Of a stretch of DNA of 64,000 nucleotides, positions 50,601-62,472 are shown piece after piece. A program made the position numbers and the translations under genes. Within the stretch, counting starts at the first letter, position 1. The number at the start of each line of letters is the position of its first letter. The notes beneath the pieces are model-generated. The model was given only the letters and a program-made list of their open reading frames with translations, was not told where the DNA came from and did not search any database. Location: positions 25,902,283 through 25,966,282 of the forward strand of contig NC_063156.1 in assembly GCF_020921035.1 (NCBI RefSeq). The letters run 5' to 3'. The DNA is from Rhodamnia argentea. Lineage: Eukaryota; Streptophyta; Magnoliopsida; Myrtales; Myrtaceae.

Positions 50601-51275
50601 CTCAAGTTGTTTCTAAAAGGTGTTCCAAAACTCATAAACAAGTTTTTGTTGTTTCTCATTTTTACTCCAAAAGTGTTTTTATTTCTCAAAAGTGTTCCCG
50701 GAACGCTTTTGGAACAATTTTTTACCATACACGTTTCCGGAGTGTTTTTTATCATACAGACCCTCTGTCTCTCCCTAAAAATCCTAGATATAATCTTGAT
50801 TACATGTGCTTTCTTTTTAAAAAGTATACGCGAATCTACTGCAAATTTCACGTGCTTGGGCAAAAAAAAATTAAAAACGAGGACACACATTGTTCACGAT
50901 AGAGACATACTTTGTCGACATAACACGACCTAAAGTACGTGCCACATGCCATATCTTAAGATGTGGGGATAACCGATTAGACATATTTATTGGCCCTTTT
51001 TTCCTTCCCCTAGCATTGTGCATTCATCGAGTAGTTCGCAAGTGGGCTCGAGACTTAAGAGCTTGGTCAGCTCGACTAAAATCGATCGAATCAACACCTT
51101 CTCGAAATGTCGGTACTTAGCGCGGCTGATCAAAGTCGAGATCAATAAGAGACATAAAAGCAGTCAATCGTATTATATCAATGTTTAAATCGTATGCCAG
51201 ATCGAATTTTCTCGAATAAAAAATAGCAAAGTTGACTCCGCAAGTGAAGCGCATAGGAAGAAGCACATTGCCTCC
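47605..51275 (+). repeat. Tandem duplication, copy 2
   Basis: Second copy of the 43.5-47.6 kb segment in the same orientation, with many substitutions and indels. It lacks the 1 kb block at 45970-47010 and has gained a 423-bp MITE (50341-50763). A T run at 49060-49077 is also specific to it. Homology fades after 'aagttgactccgcaagtgaa' (about 51231). Confidence 0.85.
50341..50763. mobile_element. MITE nested in duplication copy 2, Harbinger-like ends
   Basis: It begins gggcctgtatggtaacg and ends 'atcatacagaccc', the imperfect complement. The internal phrases 'ttcctgggaacatatttgga' and 'aaaagtgttcccggaacgct' are also mirrored. The same region of copy 1 (about 45850) lacks it, so the insertion postdates the duplication. 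Flanking trinucleotides are TCA and TCT, an imperfect match. Confidence 0.65.
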
Positions 51276-51326
51276 TCCACCATCGAATTCTCTTCGAGGG
51301 CAATGCACCCAGACGATAGTGGTCCT

Positions 51327-51470
51327 TTATATATATATATATATAAAAGGAAATCTTAATTTGACGACAGGAGTCTGAAAGTGCTAGTGTCAGCATCGCA
51401 TATGCTAAATCAATTCCCTTCACAGCACATACATACATACATACATATACATATACATATACATATATAT
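51327..51470. repeat. TA and TACA/CATA microsatellites
   Basis: A (TA)n run lies at about 51328-51346 and a compound 'acatacatacatacata'/'catata' run at about 51425-51470. Confidence 0.8.
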
Positions 51471-51644
51471 TTGCTAGCATTACATTTTTTACTAATTTGC
51501 AAGAATATTAGTATACTGTGGGCCACAAGTTCTTCAAAGAGTAGCCCCACAATAAATTTCAATTGAGTATTATTTAATTTTTTGTGATCTAGATGGACCG
51601 ATAATCTTATGACCACCCCAAAATGTTATATATAACTGCTCTTT

Positions 51645-51935
51645 CCTTTGATAATCATCAAATCGGTTATAAACTTATTATTGTATGAATGTCAATTAAT
51701 TCACGAACTTTTCAATTTTGTCAATTTAATCATAAACCTTTGCGCAAAATACCAATGCAGCCCTTCCGGTCGATTTTTACCGAAAATCGCCGACGTTGTG
51801 GTGTGCCGTGTAGGATGGCCGGCCCATGATTGGGCCGCCGCGTCGATAACTTCCGGCAAAAATTATCCGGAATGACCACATTTCGCATGAAGGTTTATGA
51901 CTACTTTGGCAAAATTAAAAAGTTTAGAGTTGGAA
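51645..51935. mobile_element. MITE-like element, family A (short copy)
   Basis: The left part 'ttttcaattttgtcaattta' and the right part 'ggcaaaattaaaaagtttag' are inverted. In the middle, 'tcgccgacgttgtggtgtgc' and 'gtaggatggccggcccatga' are family-typical phrases. Confidence 0.55.
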
Positions 51936-53546
51936 ATGCAATAAACTCAACGCTGATGGGTAATGAATTGATACTTGATATTTCGGGGTATTTGCGGGGA
52001 TTTGATTGGGGTGCGCTGTGGAAGTTCGTTAAGAACGTATCTCTAGTTCGTGCAACACATGTCAAGGACAGTGCCATTTACTCACTGCATGCGTGTGCTT
52101 GTGGGGATTGGTGACTAAACTCGGTCCCGCGTCGGGGTTGCACTTGTGCGTGAGTATTTAGAACGGCCGATCAAAAGAGATATCCGACTGGGAGGGAGTT
52201 TTCTTCGGGACTCGAGAGATGGAGCGAATATGGCCTGGTTCAATTTTTTAGGAATATGGGCCGAAGCAATAATAACTCGAGTGAAACACTTTTCACAATT
52301 TCTGAAGAGATAGTCCATTAATAGATCGAGGGATTGAGACAAGTTAAATAATGAAATGTTCGGTTTCCATTTCGATTGTAGGTGTAACCAAACCTGCAAC
52401 CCCACATTAGCACTTTTCTAAGCAATCGCTGTCTAGTTCTCAAAAAGAAGAAGAAGAAGAAGAAGGAACCTTGAACGTTAACTCTGAACATGTTCGTTAA
52501 TTAATTTATTAATCATGACACGAAGTAATCGAAGCAATTTATTCCGTTGAGATCGCCCTAAAGTAGCACGGGGACCAAAGAATTTTCGTAAATGCGAGGA
52601 TTTTATCCAATGCTTAAAAATCCTCGGGTCCGTACGAATCAGCCACGATGATACGCACCCTGTGATCACTTGCCAGGAATGGTCAGGGCCTCGACCCAAT
52701 TATGCTTTGCTTCAGGAGAAGTTTTGAATAGAAAGTTGATCCTCTTTCTAGGATTCAGACCACATTCCATGAACTTCATCTTTCACGCGTACCTGCTGCA
52801 TTCTATGAACCTGAGAGGTGGGCCCCCCTTGTTCCACCAGCCTAGTTAGTGCCCAGTCGCGTCCTACAGCCCGATTCACTTGCTCTCTTCTAGTAATGGA
52901 CGGAAATAATTGTGTTAAAGTTTTAAAACTTATCACCAAACATCGACATATCAGAAGAAAAAGACGAGTTCCTACCTAAGTTCTAAAAATTATTAAAAAA
53001 TATAATTAAGTCTTAAAATTTTTAAAAAATACAATCAAGTTTTAAAATTTATCAAGTGGATAAAACATGATTCTTTAGTTGATCACACTTTTTGAAGGTT
53101 TTATGATTCGATTGTATTTTCTTGATAAGTCGTGGGACCTGATTAAACTTTTTGAAAGTTTTAGGATTCAATTGCACTTTCGTGATAAAATTTAAGACTT
53201 AATTGCACTTTTTAAAAGTTTTATGATTCAATTACACTTATATGACAAGTTTTAGGACTTTTAATACACTTATTTCTAGTATTTAAGCAACTCAACATTT
53301 TGATCTATGATCAACTTTTTAATTTTTCACCCCACTTCGGAAAAGGGACATATCCATCCCCGTTTCTATTCGACGAGAAAATCATTAATAATAAATCGCA
53401 TCGCCGGATAAAGTGATAATTACTTCTCTTCGTCCAAGTTTTTTTTTTTTCGATGAAAATGAAAGAAATTGCTTTCTAATTTACTTTTAAAGCCAAAATA
53501 AACAACACTCGTCCCTCCAAATTCTTTCCCTCCTAAACATGGGTGC
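51936..53546. other. Intergenic, no gene seen
   Basis: It contains a GAA trinucleotide run (52445-52466). 52920-53290 is built of repeated 'ttttaggattcaattgcact' type units on both strands, a degenerate repeat related to family A. No gene recognised. Confidence 0.45.
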
Positions 53547-53549
53547 TAA

Positions 53550-54928
53550 GGCTGCGTATGGTAACGTTTCTGTTCTCGTAACAACTTTTAGAACAGAAAC
53601 ATTTTTTTCTATTTCTGTTCCCAGCAACGATTTTTGGGAACAAAAACGCGTTTGGTAATCGCAAAAAAAATCTGTTCCCAGAATAAAAAAAGAACAGAAA
53701 CATGTTTGGTAATCGCATAAAATTTCTGTTCTGGAACAAAAAAGAAGAAGAAAAGAAATGCGTTTGGTAACCGCAAAAAACTTATTCCTAATTTTTTTCA
53801 TTTAATTAAGGGGACTATATATATTAAAATTAAAATGTCTTTATCTTTTTAACTTACTAAATCAAATTAAATCGCATTTGTTCAATTTACTAAATCAAAT
53901 TGGACCAATATATGTATAAGTAATTTATGCACGATTTATCAAATGATGATATAGACGAGATCAACTATAAAAATAAAAAAAAACTGAAAGAGAAGACGAA
54001 TTGGAATTAGACAATGAGAACATCAAATATGTTTTCTATAGATAGGAAAAATTACAATTATGAGTTACACGTAAATGTTCCCAAGTAGTTAAAAATATGA
54101 TTACCTTTAAACGGGGACCCTAGAAAAATATTAATTATACTTTGAGTGAAATCGAGGACTAAAATGAAAAATATTTGTGCATTTAGGTCCTTTTAGTCTA
54201 ATTGTGCCATTTTTCCAAACATGAGGATTGAAATGAGATGCAAGGTATCAAAATCTCATGTCATGACTCTAAAAGTAAAAATTTTGGCTAAAATGATTTA
54301 AAATGAATTTTTTTAGTCAATTTAGGATTATATTCAATGAAGTGGCATGTGGTCCCAAACTGAATTTTTTTTAAATTTAAGAGACCAAAATGAAAAGGGA
54401 ATTAAAATAAGAATATGGACTAATTTTGCACATTTTTCTGACTACAAATACTATTTTTCCTTATTTTCGGCTATTTTTATAATTAAAATAAATCTGCAAA
54501 ATGTCAAATATTACAAAAAATATTTTTTTGTTCAAAATTGGTTGCTAAGACTAGGCCAAAGCTTCCAAGGTTGATTTTGTAATTTTATGAATTTTTTCAT
54601 ATTTTTAATTAATTTTTTAAAATAAAATGATCAAAAATCAAGTGTCAACATTATGCAAGAACAAAAGAGAAAAAAATGTGTTCAAAAACAAAATTGTTCC
54701 CAATTATTTCTAAAAAATGTTCCAAATGTGTTTCTAAAAAGTGTTCGGGAACACGGAAATAAGTTTTTCTTGTTTTTTATTTCTACTCTAAAAGTATTTC
54801 TGTTTCTTAAAAGTGTTCCCAGAATACTTTGGAAATACTTTTTTACTATACATATTTCTATTCCCAAAGTGTTTCGAGAATACTTTGGGAACAAAAATAC
54901 TTTTTGTGGAACATTAGGATACAGACCC
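53550..54928. mobile_element. 1.38 kb Harbinger-like non-autonomous element
   Basis: It begins 'ggctgcgtatggtaacgttt' and ends 'acattaggatacagaccc', the imperfect complement. TAA flanks both sides (53547-53549 and 54929-54931), the 3-bp TSD expected of PIF/Harbinger elements. The sub-terminal regions carry mirrored 'gttcccagaataaaaa'/'ttcccagaatactttg' type phrases like those of the 423-bp element at 50341. The interior (53820-54650) is AT-rich and has no transposase sequence. Confidence 0.6.
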
Positions 54929-55067
54929 TAAGCAAGCAAAGAAGTTCAAACGAAAGAAAAAGAAAGAAGGTGGTGCCACCTTGTCCGTGACGCCGTGGTT
55001 TTACTCAGTTTTCATTCCCGCTTCTGTTCATCAGTTCTCTGCCTTCTCTCTCTCTGTGTCTCTCTCG

Positions 55068-55953
55068 ATGGGAATTATTACAGATTCGGCAGCTGATCTC
55101 ACTTCCTCGTCTTCTTGTCTGGTACCCATTTCTCGTTGCTTCTTTCTTTCTTATCTGTTGATTTTCTTGCATGTTTTCTTTCCTCGTTTTCAAGTTCATT
55201 CGAAGTCTTTCGGTACGAGCAAGACTATGCCAAGAATGATCTTTTTTGGGGTTAAGTAAAGGGCTTCATTTGCACGGGAGAAAAAGAAGAAGAGGGGGGC
55301 CACTTCGCATCTGCTTGGTCTCTCCCTCCCTCCCTCTCTCTCTCTCTCTCAAAGAATTCGTTTGGCATGTTACTGCTGTGGGATACTGGGGATATATATA
55401 TTTTTTAAGCTGTTTATATTTTGGTTGATCAGTGAATGTAGTACGATGTTTGTCCCTTTGATCTGGATCATGTGCTTGCCTTTTTTAGTGGGAAACTTTC
55501 TGTGCAATCATCCAGACATCAAAGCTCTCTCCCTCCCTCCCTCTCTCTCTCTCTCTATATCACACGCACACTAACAATGAGGGAATCACTTGGAAGGTCC
55601 ATTAATTTATTTGTTTCTCAATTTAGCTGAACTCAAGCAGAGTTCACCATATTGGATCATTAGTTTTTCCTCAACCAATCCGGCGCCATCTTGATAATGC
55701 GACACATTGACCGATTTCGTCGTCAGATGTACTCAATCTCTGCTTCAACCATTCTGAGTTTGTGATAGAAGTTGTTGGTTGTTCATAACCCACCACAGAA
55801 TTTGGACCAGATCCATCTCTGAGGGCATAGAATTGCACCAGTTTAAAGCAATTGATAGGAGCTTTGCATGTACACCAAAGTTTTGTATGCTTTTTTGTAG
55901 GTCATAGTGGGTGGCGAGATGTTAATTGTTTTTTATTGAATACTCAGGTTTAG
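55068..55953 (+). promoter_or_regulatory. Possible spliced leader with uORF of the ERS1-type gene
   Basis: A CT-rich stretch (55020-55066) precedes a potential leader exon ending at a donor-like tctg|gtaccc (55121/55122). Acceptor-like tactcag ends at 55947, 24 bases before the receptor ATG. Joining them gives an upstream ORF of 19 codons (ATG 55068, TAG 55951-55953). Leader introns are known in the ethylene receptor family. The exact sites are inferred. Confidence 0.35.
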
Positions 55954-55971
55954 AGAGGGGTTTACTATATG

Positions 55972-58273
55972 ATGGAGGCCTGCGATTGCATCGACACCCA
56001 ATGGTCTCCTGGAGAACTACTTGTGAAGTATCAGTACATATCAGACTTCTTGATTGCTTTGGCATATTTTTCGATTCCCCTTGAGCTCATATACTTTGTG
56101 CAAAAATCTGCGTTCTTCCCGTATAGATGGGTGCTGATGCAGTTTGGTGCTTTCATTGTTCTTTGTGGGGCGACTCACTTCATAAATCTGTGGACAATGA
56201 GTATGCATTCAAAAGCTGTTGCTGTGGTGATGACACTTGCGAAAGTTTCTTGTGCCATTGTGTCATGTGCAACAGCTTTGATGCTTGTCCACATAATTCC
56301 TGACTTGCTGAGCGTAAAAACCAGGGAATTGTTTTTGAAGAATAAAGCTGAAGAGCTCGACAGAGAGATGGGCCTCATTCTTACACAAAAGGAAACTGGA
56401 TGGCACGTTAGGATGCTAACTTATGAGATCAGAAGTACTCTTGACCGCCATACCATACTGAGAACAACTCTTGTAGAATTGGGAAGGACATTAGGGCTTG
56501 AGGAATGTGCCTTGTGGATGCCGTCACGAACTGGCACGACGTTGCAACTCTGCCACACTCTACACCATCAGCTATCTGTTGGATCTAACATTCCGATAAA
56601 CCTTCCCGCAGTCAATGAAGTTTTCAGTAGTGGACGAGTGATGCATATACCCTATACGTGTCCTCTGGCTAGGATCAGACCTCTCGTGGGCAGATATATG
56701 CCACCAGAAGTTGTTGCAGTTCGAGTACCTCTCTTGCACCTATCAAATTTTCAGATTAACGATTGGCCTGACCTTTCGGTAAAAAGCTATGCAGTGATGG
56801 TTCTGATTCTCCCCACAAACTGTGGTAGACAATGGCGAGAGCACGAGTTGGAACTTGTTGAAGTTGTTGCAGACCAGGTTTGTCCTCTCTTACTTGATTG
56901 AAAATTTCCTGGGTACCTTCTCTTCTATATACGTGGACACATTGCCTTTCACGAGTTTGGCACTGGGCGTACCTTCTCATGGTTGCTTGTATAGCTGTAA
57001 ATCTTAGAAGTTAAGCACGGTAGTCCACAAAGCAGTGGTTGAAAGAAGGATTAAAACAGATGAAGACCACCGTGAGTGCAATTAGAGGCCTTCTGTAAGG
57101 TGGCCCAAGGTAAAGCACAGCTATGAATAAGTTTCATAGAATGGGAAACTCATTTCTCGAAGTTTGCTCTCCCTATATTCCCGTTTGGTGGATATATAAT
57201 AACATGGAACATTATTGAACTGAGAATAACAGCAGCTTTGCATAATCACAAGCTAGAAGCTATTCTGGCCATTACCTTTGCGTTTGCACAGGTCCCTCTC
57301 ACTGGATTTTGATATCATGCTAATGCAGCAGTGAAGTGGTGCTTTTATATCTTTTGCTCAGAAGTACATTAGTCATTGTACTCTTTGTTGTTGCTGTTAG
57401 TTCTGATTTTAGCATATCTTCCAATAAATAACAATTTCTGTTGTCTCTGTTTCATCAATCGTGACGAAGAAGTCTGCTGCTACAGTGTGGGCCACATGCA
57501 AGTTCATTAAGATGCATGTTCCTGTCGTTATGGTTTCCAACTGGGAGTAGATGCTAATCACTAATGTGCTCTTTACGAATTCAATATATCGGCTTGTCTC
57601 CTGCTTCTGGTTCTTTTCTTATTCTGCTTTTCATTTCGTTTTTTCTCCCCTACTTGATCCATGTTTGATGTCAGGATTGTCCATCATGCATCAAAATAGT
57701 GGCCATTGCTGTCGGTATACAATGTTAGCAGCGGCTGCTACCGCTATTAGCCACTCTTGCGGCAAGAATCTGATTCTTGCCCATAGGGCCTGCTATCTCT
57801 ACTATTGCGGCTATCACGAATTCACGGCTGCTGTCTGCGATATTGCAGTGGTTGCGAGAATCTCTCCAAAACTCAAGAAAATGTTTCTTTCGAAATCTTG
57901 GACTCTTTCCCAAAAGAGAAAATTACACAAATGGTTCCAGAGCTTAAGCCCAATGTGCAATATGGTCCATAAACTTTTAATTTGTTCAATGTGGTAATTG
58001 AACTTTAATCTAATGTGTAATGTCGTCCTCAAACTCTTCGTTTGTTCAATATGGTTTAGTTCTTGGATTGTATGAAAATATTCATGCATTATCCTTCAAT
58101 TGATTCAAGTTCATTGACAACATTGAACATGCTCATATAGTCAAAAGACTAAATTGAACAAATACCAAAAGTTTAGAGACATGCTCGAAAGAGTTACGAT
58201 GCCTACTCACAAGGACAAAGACGAGATAACGAAGTGTGCTCGATGAAGAGGAAAACCTATGTTTTTTCGTACC

Positions 58274-58316
<43 letters not shown>

Positions 58317-61300
58317 ATCTCTTGTTTTCAAATTTAAGGCTAATCGAAGAAACAAAAAGAGAGCTATGGATTTCCATGTGGACTTGCCACATCAACCGAG
58401 TTATTGCTATGTGTCATACAGCTTAACAATTTCATGGTAACATTTGGGGTAAGTCAACGGAGGGTAAGTGTCACGCATGTACCGGTTTGGGATTTTTGGT
58501 GACCCAAAAATTAGTTTGGGGTAAATTTGTCACATGTGTACCGATTTCCGTTTCTTCTTAGTATTAACTTGAACAAATCAATAGTTTAAGGATGACATTG
58601 CACATTGGATCATGGTTTAATGACCATCTGTGTCATTTTTCCTCCAAAATAAGAAAAAGAAACAAAAAAGAAAAAAGATCATGAGAGAAAAGAACGGTAT
58701 TTTATCTTTTTAGATGTTTTTTATGCAAGTGTTATTTATGTATTGTGGTGATAAGCCATTGTTTGTTTTCATGATGTGCCCGTAGTATTCTAATTCCTAT
58801 GATATTATTGTTTAGGTATATCGTGTGATATCTCTTTGTTTAAATGTAGACGTGTCGTGTATTAGTGTTATTTTGTGACTTCCTGGTGTGTCTTTTTGTT
58901 TCTTCGGTTAACCTTTTTTCTGACTGACCCGAACTCTTTGTTTTCCTCTAATTTGGGCCTGATCACTTTGAATGAATCTTTAGAAGAAACTGGGGAAAAA
59001 GTTACTTCATTGTCTACTTCTTCTCTCCGAGTGAAACCTTGGCTACCGGTCTGGTTTTAAACTTCTCAATCTTTTCTTTGGAGTCCATTTTCGTTTTATA
59101 CACTCATTTTCAACCGATGAGCTTGTGACCCTCAGCAATTCAACATGCTGCTAAATACCTTATGTTTCATAGATCGCATCTCGTCTTTTATCGCATCCAA
59201 ACTGGATGGGCTTCTGATAGATTGAATTCATAAATCAGAGCCAAAGAAACATTACTTGTATGTTTACTCTTAGACAACCAAGTTTTATATTTATTGCAGT
59301 CTTTCTTTACGTGACATTTCTTCTTACAAAAGAAGTTGTGGTCACTATCATTCTTAAAGGATGCTATCTTTGGACCCAAGTTGTCAGAATGACTAGTGAT
59401 TTTTGGAGTCCTTTTATGAGTATGATTTTTCAACCTCTTAATCTATCAATCCATCATTCTTATCACGTAATTTCCAACCTTGCTAGAACCATCAAGCCTC
59501 ATGTTGAAGAGTCCTTGCAGATATATTACAATCTGAGCATTAGACGAAACACAATTCCTAACCTCCAAGGTTGCCATCATTTGTATGGTAGTGCTGTCAG
59601 CTAGCAAACCACTTTCAAAGTGGTATTGAATGGATCACTTCGGAGATAATAAACAAATCCGATTGCTCTTAACCCATGCAACAAAATGTGCCTTCTTGAG
59701 TTCCGTATTGTCCGCAGTAAAATCTGCCGGCTTATCCTTATTAAGAGCATGTGAACTTTTGCCAGCTTCATCCCAAACATAAAATCCTCTACCCACTTCT
59801 CAAAGTTTGAACTAGTATGAACCTCAATCTTAATAGAGTTACCGTTTATAGAGAATGTGACTAATTTAACAAGCAATGTATACAATTAGTATCATGTGAG
59901 TACTGTGCAACTTGGACCTTATAAGTACACATATTTAGGGTTAGATACATTATAATATAATCACTTTTGGGCAGAATACATAATGTGCACTTTATACATG
60001 GCAGCCCACCATGAGAATATATTCCAACCTTCATGAATTACCATCTTTGGATGTATGAACCACTAGGATTAGACACTCCTCAATTATATGATGTACATGT
60101 GATCTTCGTGAACCAATATTGTGTAACTTAAAACTGCTTAAGTACACATCCCGAGAGTTACACACATCATCACATAATCATTTTTGGGCAGAATATATGA
60201 CATGCAATTGTAAACTCTCAACATGATATTGGCCATGAGAATATATTCCAATCTTCATGAATCACAATCTTTGGGTGTATGAATCACTAGAATCGGTCAA
60301 TCCCTAACTATATGCCGTACACGTATTCCTCCATGAACCAATACGCAATCACCTCTTTTGAGAATATAACCACGCATTAGAATAGGAAACATCCCACCAC
60401 AATCACTATCATGGCCGCTCTTGCAGTGTGACGGCTTCCGTGACCGCGATTTAAAATATTGACAGTCCTTGTTCGAAGTTTGGGCCTTTGGGGCTTAGTC
60501 CAGAAATTGTTACATGAAACGTTCTACGGAGTCTGAGAATTATTTATTTATTTATTTTTGGTAAGGTATCTGAGAATTATTTTTTATTGCTTCAAAAATC
60601 ATGAAACTGGTTCGAGGATTTTCTTGTTATCTGGCTGCTGAATTTGCATCTCAATTTTATATTTAGGTAGCTGTGGCTCTCTCCCATGCTGCTATTCTTG
60701 AAGAATCCATGCGAGCTCGGGATCAGCTTGTTAAGCAGAATATTGATTTAGATTTAGCTCGCCGCGAGGCAGAGATGGCAATTCATGCTTGCAATGATTT
60801 CCTAGCAGTAATGAATCATGAAATGAGGACACCATTTCATTCAATTGTTGCGCTCTCTTCACTGCTTCTAGATACCGAAATGACTCCTGAACAAAGGGTT
60901 ATGATTGAAACCATACTGAAGAGCAGCGAACTCTTGGCGACGCTTATTAATGATGTTCTTGACCTTTCTAAACTTGAGGACGGCAGCCTTGAGCTAGACA
61001 TTGGGACATTCAATCTTCATGGTATTGTCAGAGAGGTAAATATAGCAACTTTTTGCTAACAGTATCTAAAAAGTCTACAATAATCTTCATTTTGTACATT
61101 AATTTGCTTTATCTGAGAAGCAACATGAGTAATTGGTTATCTTATGAAGCCAGGTTATTAATCTGACAAAGCCCATTGCTTCTGCAAAAAAACTATCCAT
61201 GACTGCATTTCTGGCTCCTGACCTGCCTACCCATGCTGTTGGCGATGAGAAACGCCTTATGCAAACTTTGCTAAATATAATCGGGAATGCTGTGAAGTTC

Positions 61301-62472
61301 ACAAAGCAAGTCTACGTATCGGTTGTAGCTTCCATTGCAAAACCAGAGTCTTTAGTGGAGTGGCGACCACCCGAATTCCATCCAGTCTTTAGTAATGCTC
61401 ACTTCTACCTGAGATTGCAGGTTGATGGCTTTCGCAGTTTAGCTTCTTTCAGCGTGTATGGATTGTCCTTTCGAAACTCCTTATCTTCAGTTCTCTAGGC
61501 CTGCTACGTAATGCTTTGCTTCAGGTTCTTTTGCACTGATAAATTTGAAGTACAGCGGATCCCATATCAGGAAACATGCCTTTTTTTCCGTAACAAGCAA
61601 TCTGGTTTATCATCGTCTTAATGATGCAACTGACTTGGATTCTCATGACAGGTTAAGGACTCTGGCTGTGGCATACAGCCACAAGATATTTCTCAAATAT
61701 TTACCAGATTTATTCATCCTCGAAGTGGAGCTAATCGAGTTAGTGGCGGTGTAGGACTTGGACTTGCCATTTGCAAAAGGTAGATTGCACATTGCTTAAC
61801 GCTTTTGCTCACATTGCAACTTTCTTTTTCTGTTGCAAGTATCTTGGGTCCTTTGGTCACTTCACTGATTGCTAGTCCCTCAAGCATATGAAGCCCTCTT
61901 GTCTCATGCACACTGACAAACCTTGAGCCAGAATGTCCTTGGGTGGGCTTCAAATGAGTTCAGTTGAGTCAGAAAAGATCTATGGATCTTTGAACCATAA
62001 ATTTTATGCTTCTCGAGGCATGATATCGAGTATTGACCCTTGAGGTTGCGGATCGATTCATTTGCACCGCTCTATATCTTAGTTTTTTTGACCCCTTTTA
62101 GACACTCAGATGATATCTCAGAGATAATTTTCTCGAACCTTTTGTCTACTAAAGTTTGCAAGCCACCGGATGAAATTGCATTATCTTGGTTTTGTGATCT
62201 GAGATCTCGCCTACTCTCCTTTTCATGATTTTAGATTTATAGAACTCATGGGAGGTCACATATCCATCGAGAGTGAAGGCCACGACAAGGGCACCAACGT
62301 CAGTTTCATCGTCAAACTACAGAAATGCAGCAATGCAAATGACCCGGCAGCCCACGAGACTTCACCTAGAGCTCAGTCTAGTCATGGAAGCGCCGATTTT
62401 GCACGGCACAAACCTCTCAGAGATACTGACAGAACAGTCCCTTCCAGCTCCCCATATCAAAGAAGTTTTTGA
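55972..62472 (+). CDS. ERS1: Ethylene receptor, subfamily I, ERS1 type
   Basis: Five exons, 55972-56877, 60667-61035, 61154-61420, 61652-61779 and 62235-62472, join in frame to 635 residues. The second of two adjacent ATGs is chosen because it places the disulfide cysteines at positions 4 and 6, as in the family. Three membrane helices (about 23-115) bind ethylene through copper; the ligands Cys65 and His69 are present in VLCGATH. A GAF domain follows (about 158-305), then the histidine kinase with His353 in NHEMRTP, an N box ([11 protein letters not shown], about 464-474), G1 DSGCGI (517-522) and G2 GGVGLGLAI (546-554). There is no receiver domain; the protein ends PYQRSF, as in ERS rather than ETR1. 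It sits in the ER membrane and represses ethylene signalling via CTR1 until ethylene binds. Intron 1 is 3.8 kb, unusually long. Confidence 0.94.
57916..58642. mobile_element. Family B MITE in ERS1 intron 1, enlarged
   Basis: The left end 'gagaaaattacacaaatggt' and the right end 'tgaccatctgtgtcattttt' are inverted, and the sub-terminal 'cttttaatttgttcaatgtg' is mirrored near 58565 as 'cttgaacaaatcaatagttt'. It is about twice the length of the copy at 41420. A (GA)19 microsatellite (58276-58313) lies inside. Confidence 0.55.
58276..58313 (+). repeat. (GA)19 microsatellite
   Basis: Perfect dinucleotide run inside the MITE in ERS1 intron 1. Confidence 0.95.
59188..59885 (-). pseudogene. Ty1-copia gag remnant in ERS1 intron 1
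   Basis: Read on the minus strand, the segment first gives [15 protein letters not shown] and then, after a frame change, [20 protein letters not shown] and [10 protein letters not shown] (59650-59745). These are the familiar N-terminal gag blocks of plant copia elements. Further down (about 59300-59370) comes a zinc-knuckle-like stretch [19 protein letters not shown]. The first Cys of the CX2CX4HX4C knuckle is Asn here, and stops and frameshifts interrupt the reading. No protease, integrase or reverse transcriptase and no intact LTR pair were found. It lies antisense to the receptor gene, wholly within intron 1. Confidence 0.75.
59890..60345 (+). repeat. Tandem duplication of about 220 bp in ERS1 intron 1
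   Basis: 'ttttgggcagaata' (59965 and 60182), 'catgagaatatattccaa' (about 60010 and 60234) and 'gtatgaaccactagga'/'gtatgaatcactagaa' (60052 and 60277) repeat in order with a spacing of 217-225 bp. It adjoins the copia remnant and may be part of its leader or LTR. Confidence 0.75.

Noticed and set aside
56955..57065. 5S rRNA-like phrase 'agaagttaagcacgg'
   Set aside because: Only about 15 bases resemble 5S rRNA. The rest does not align.
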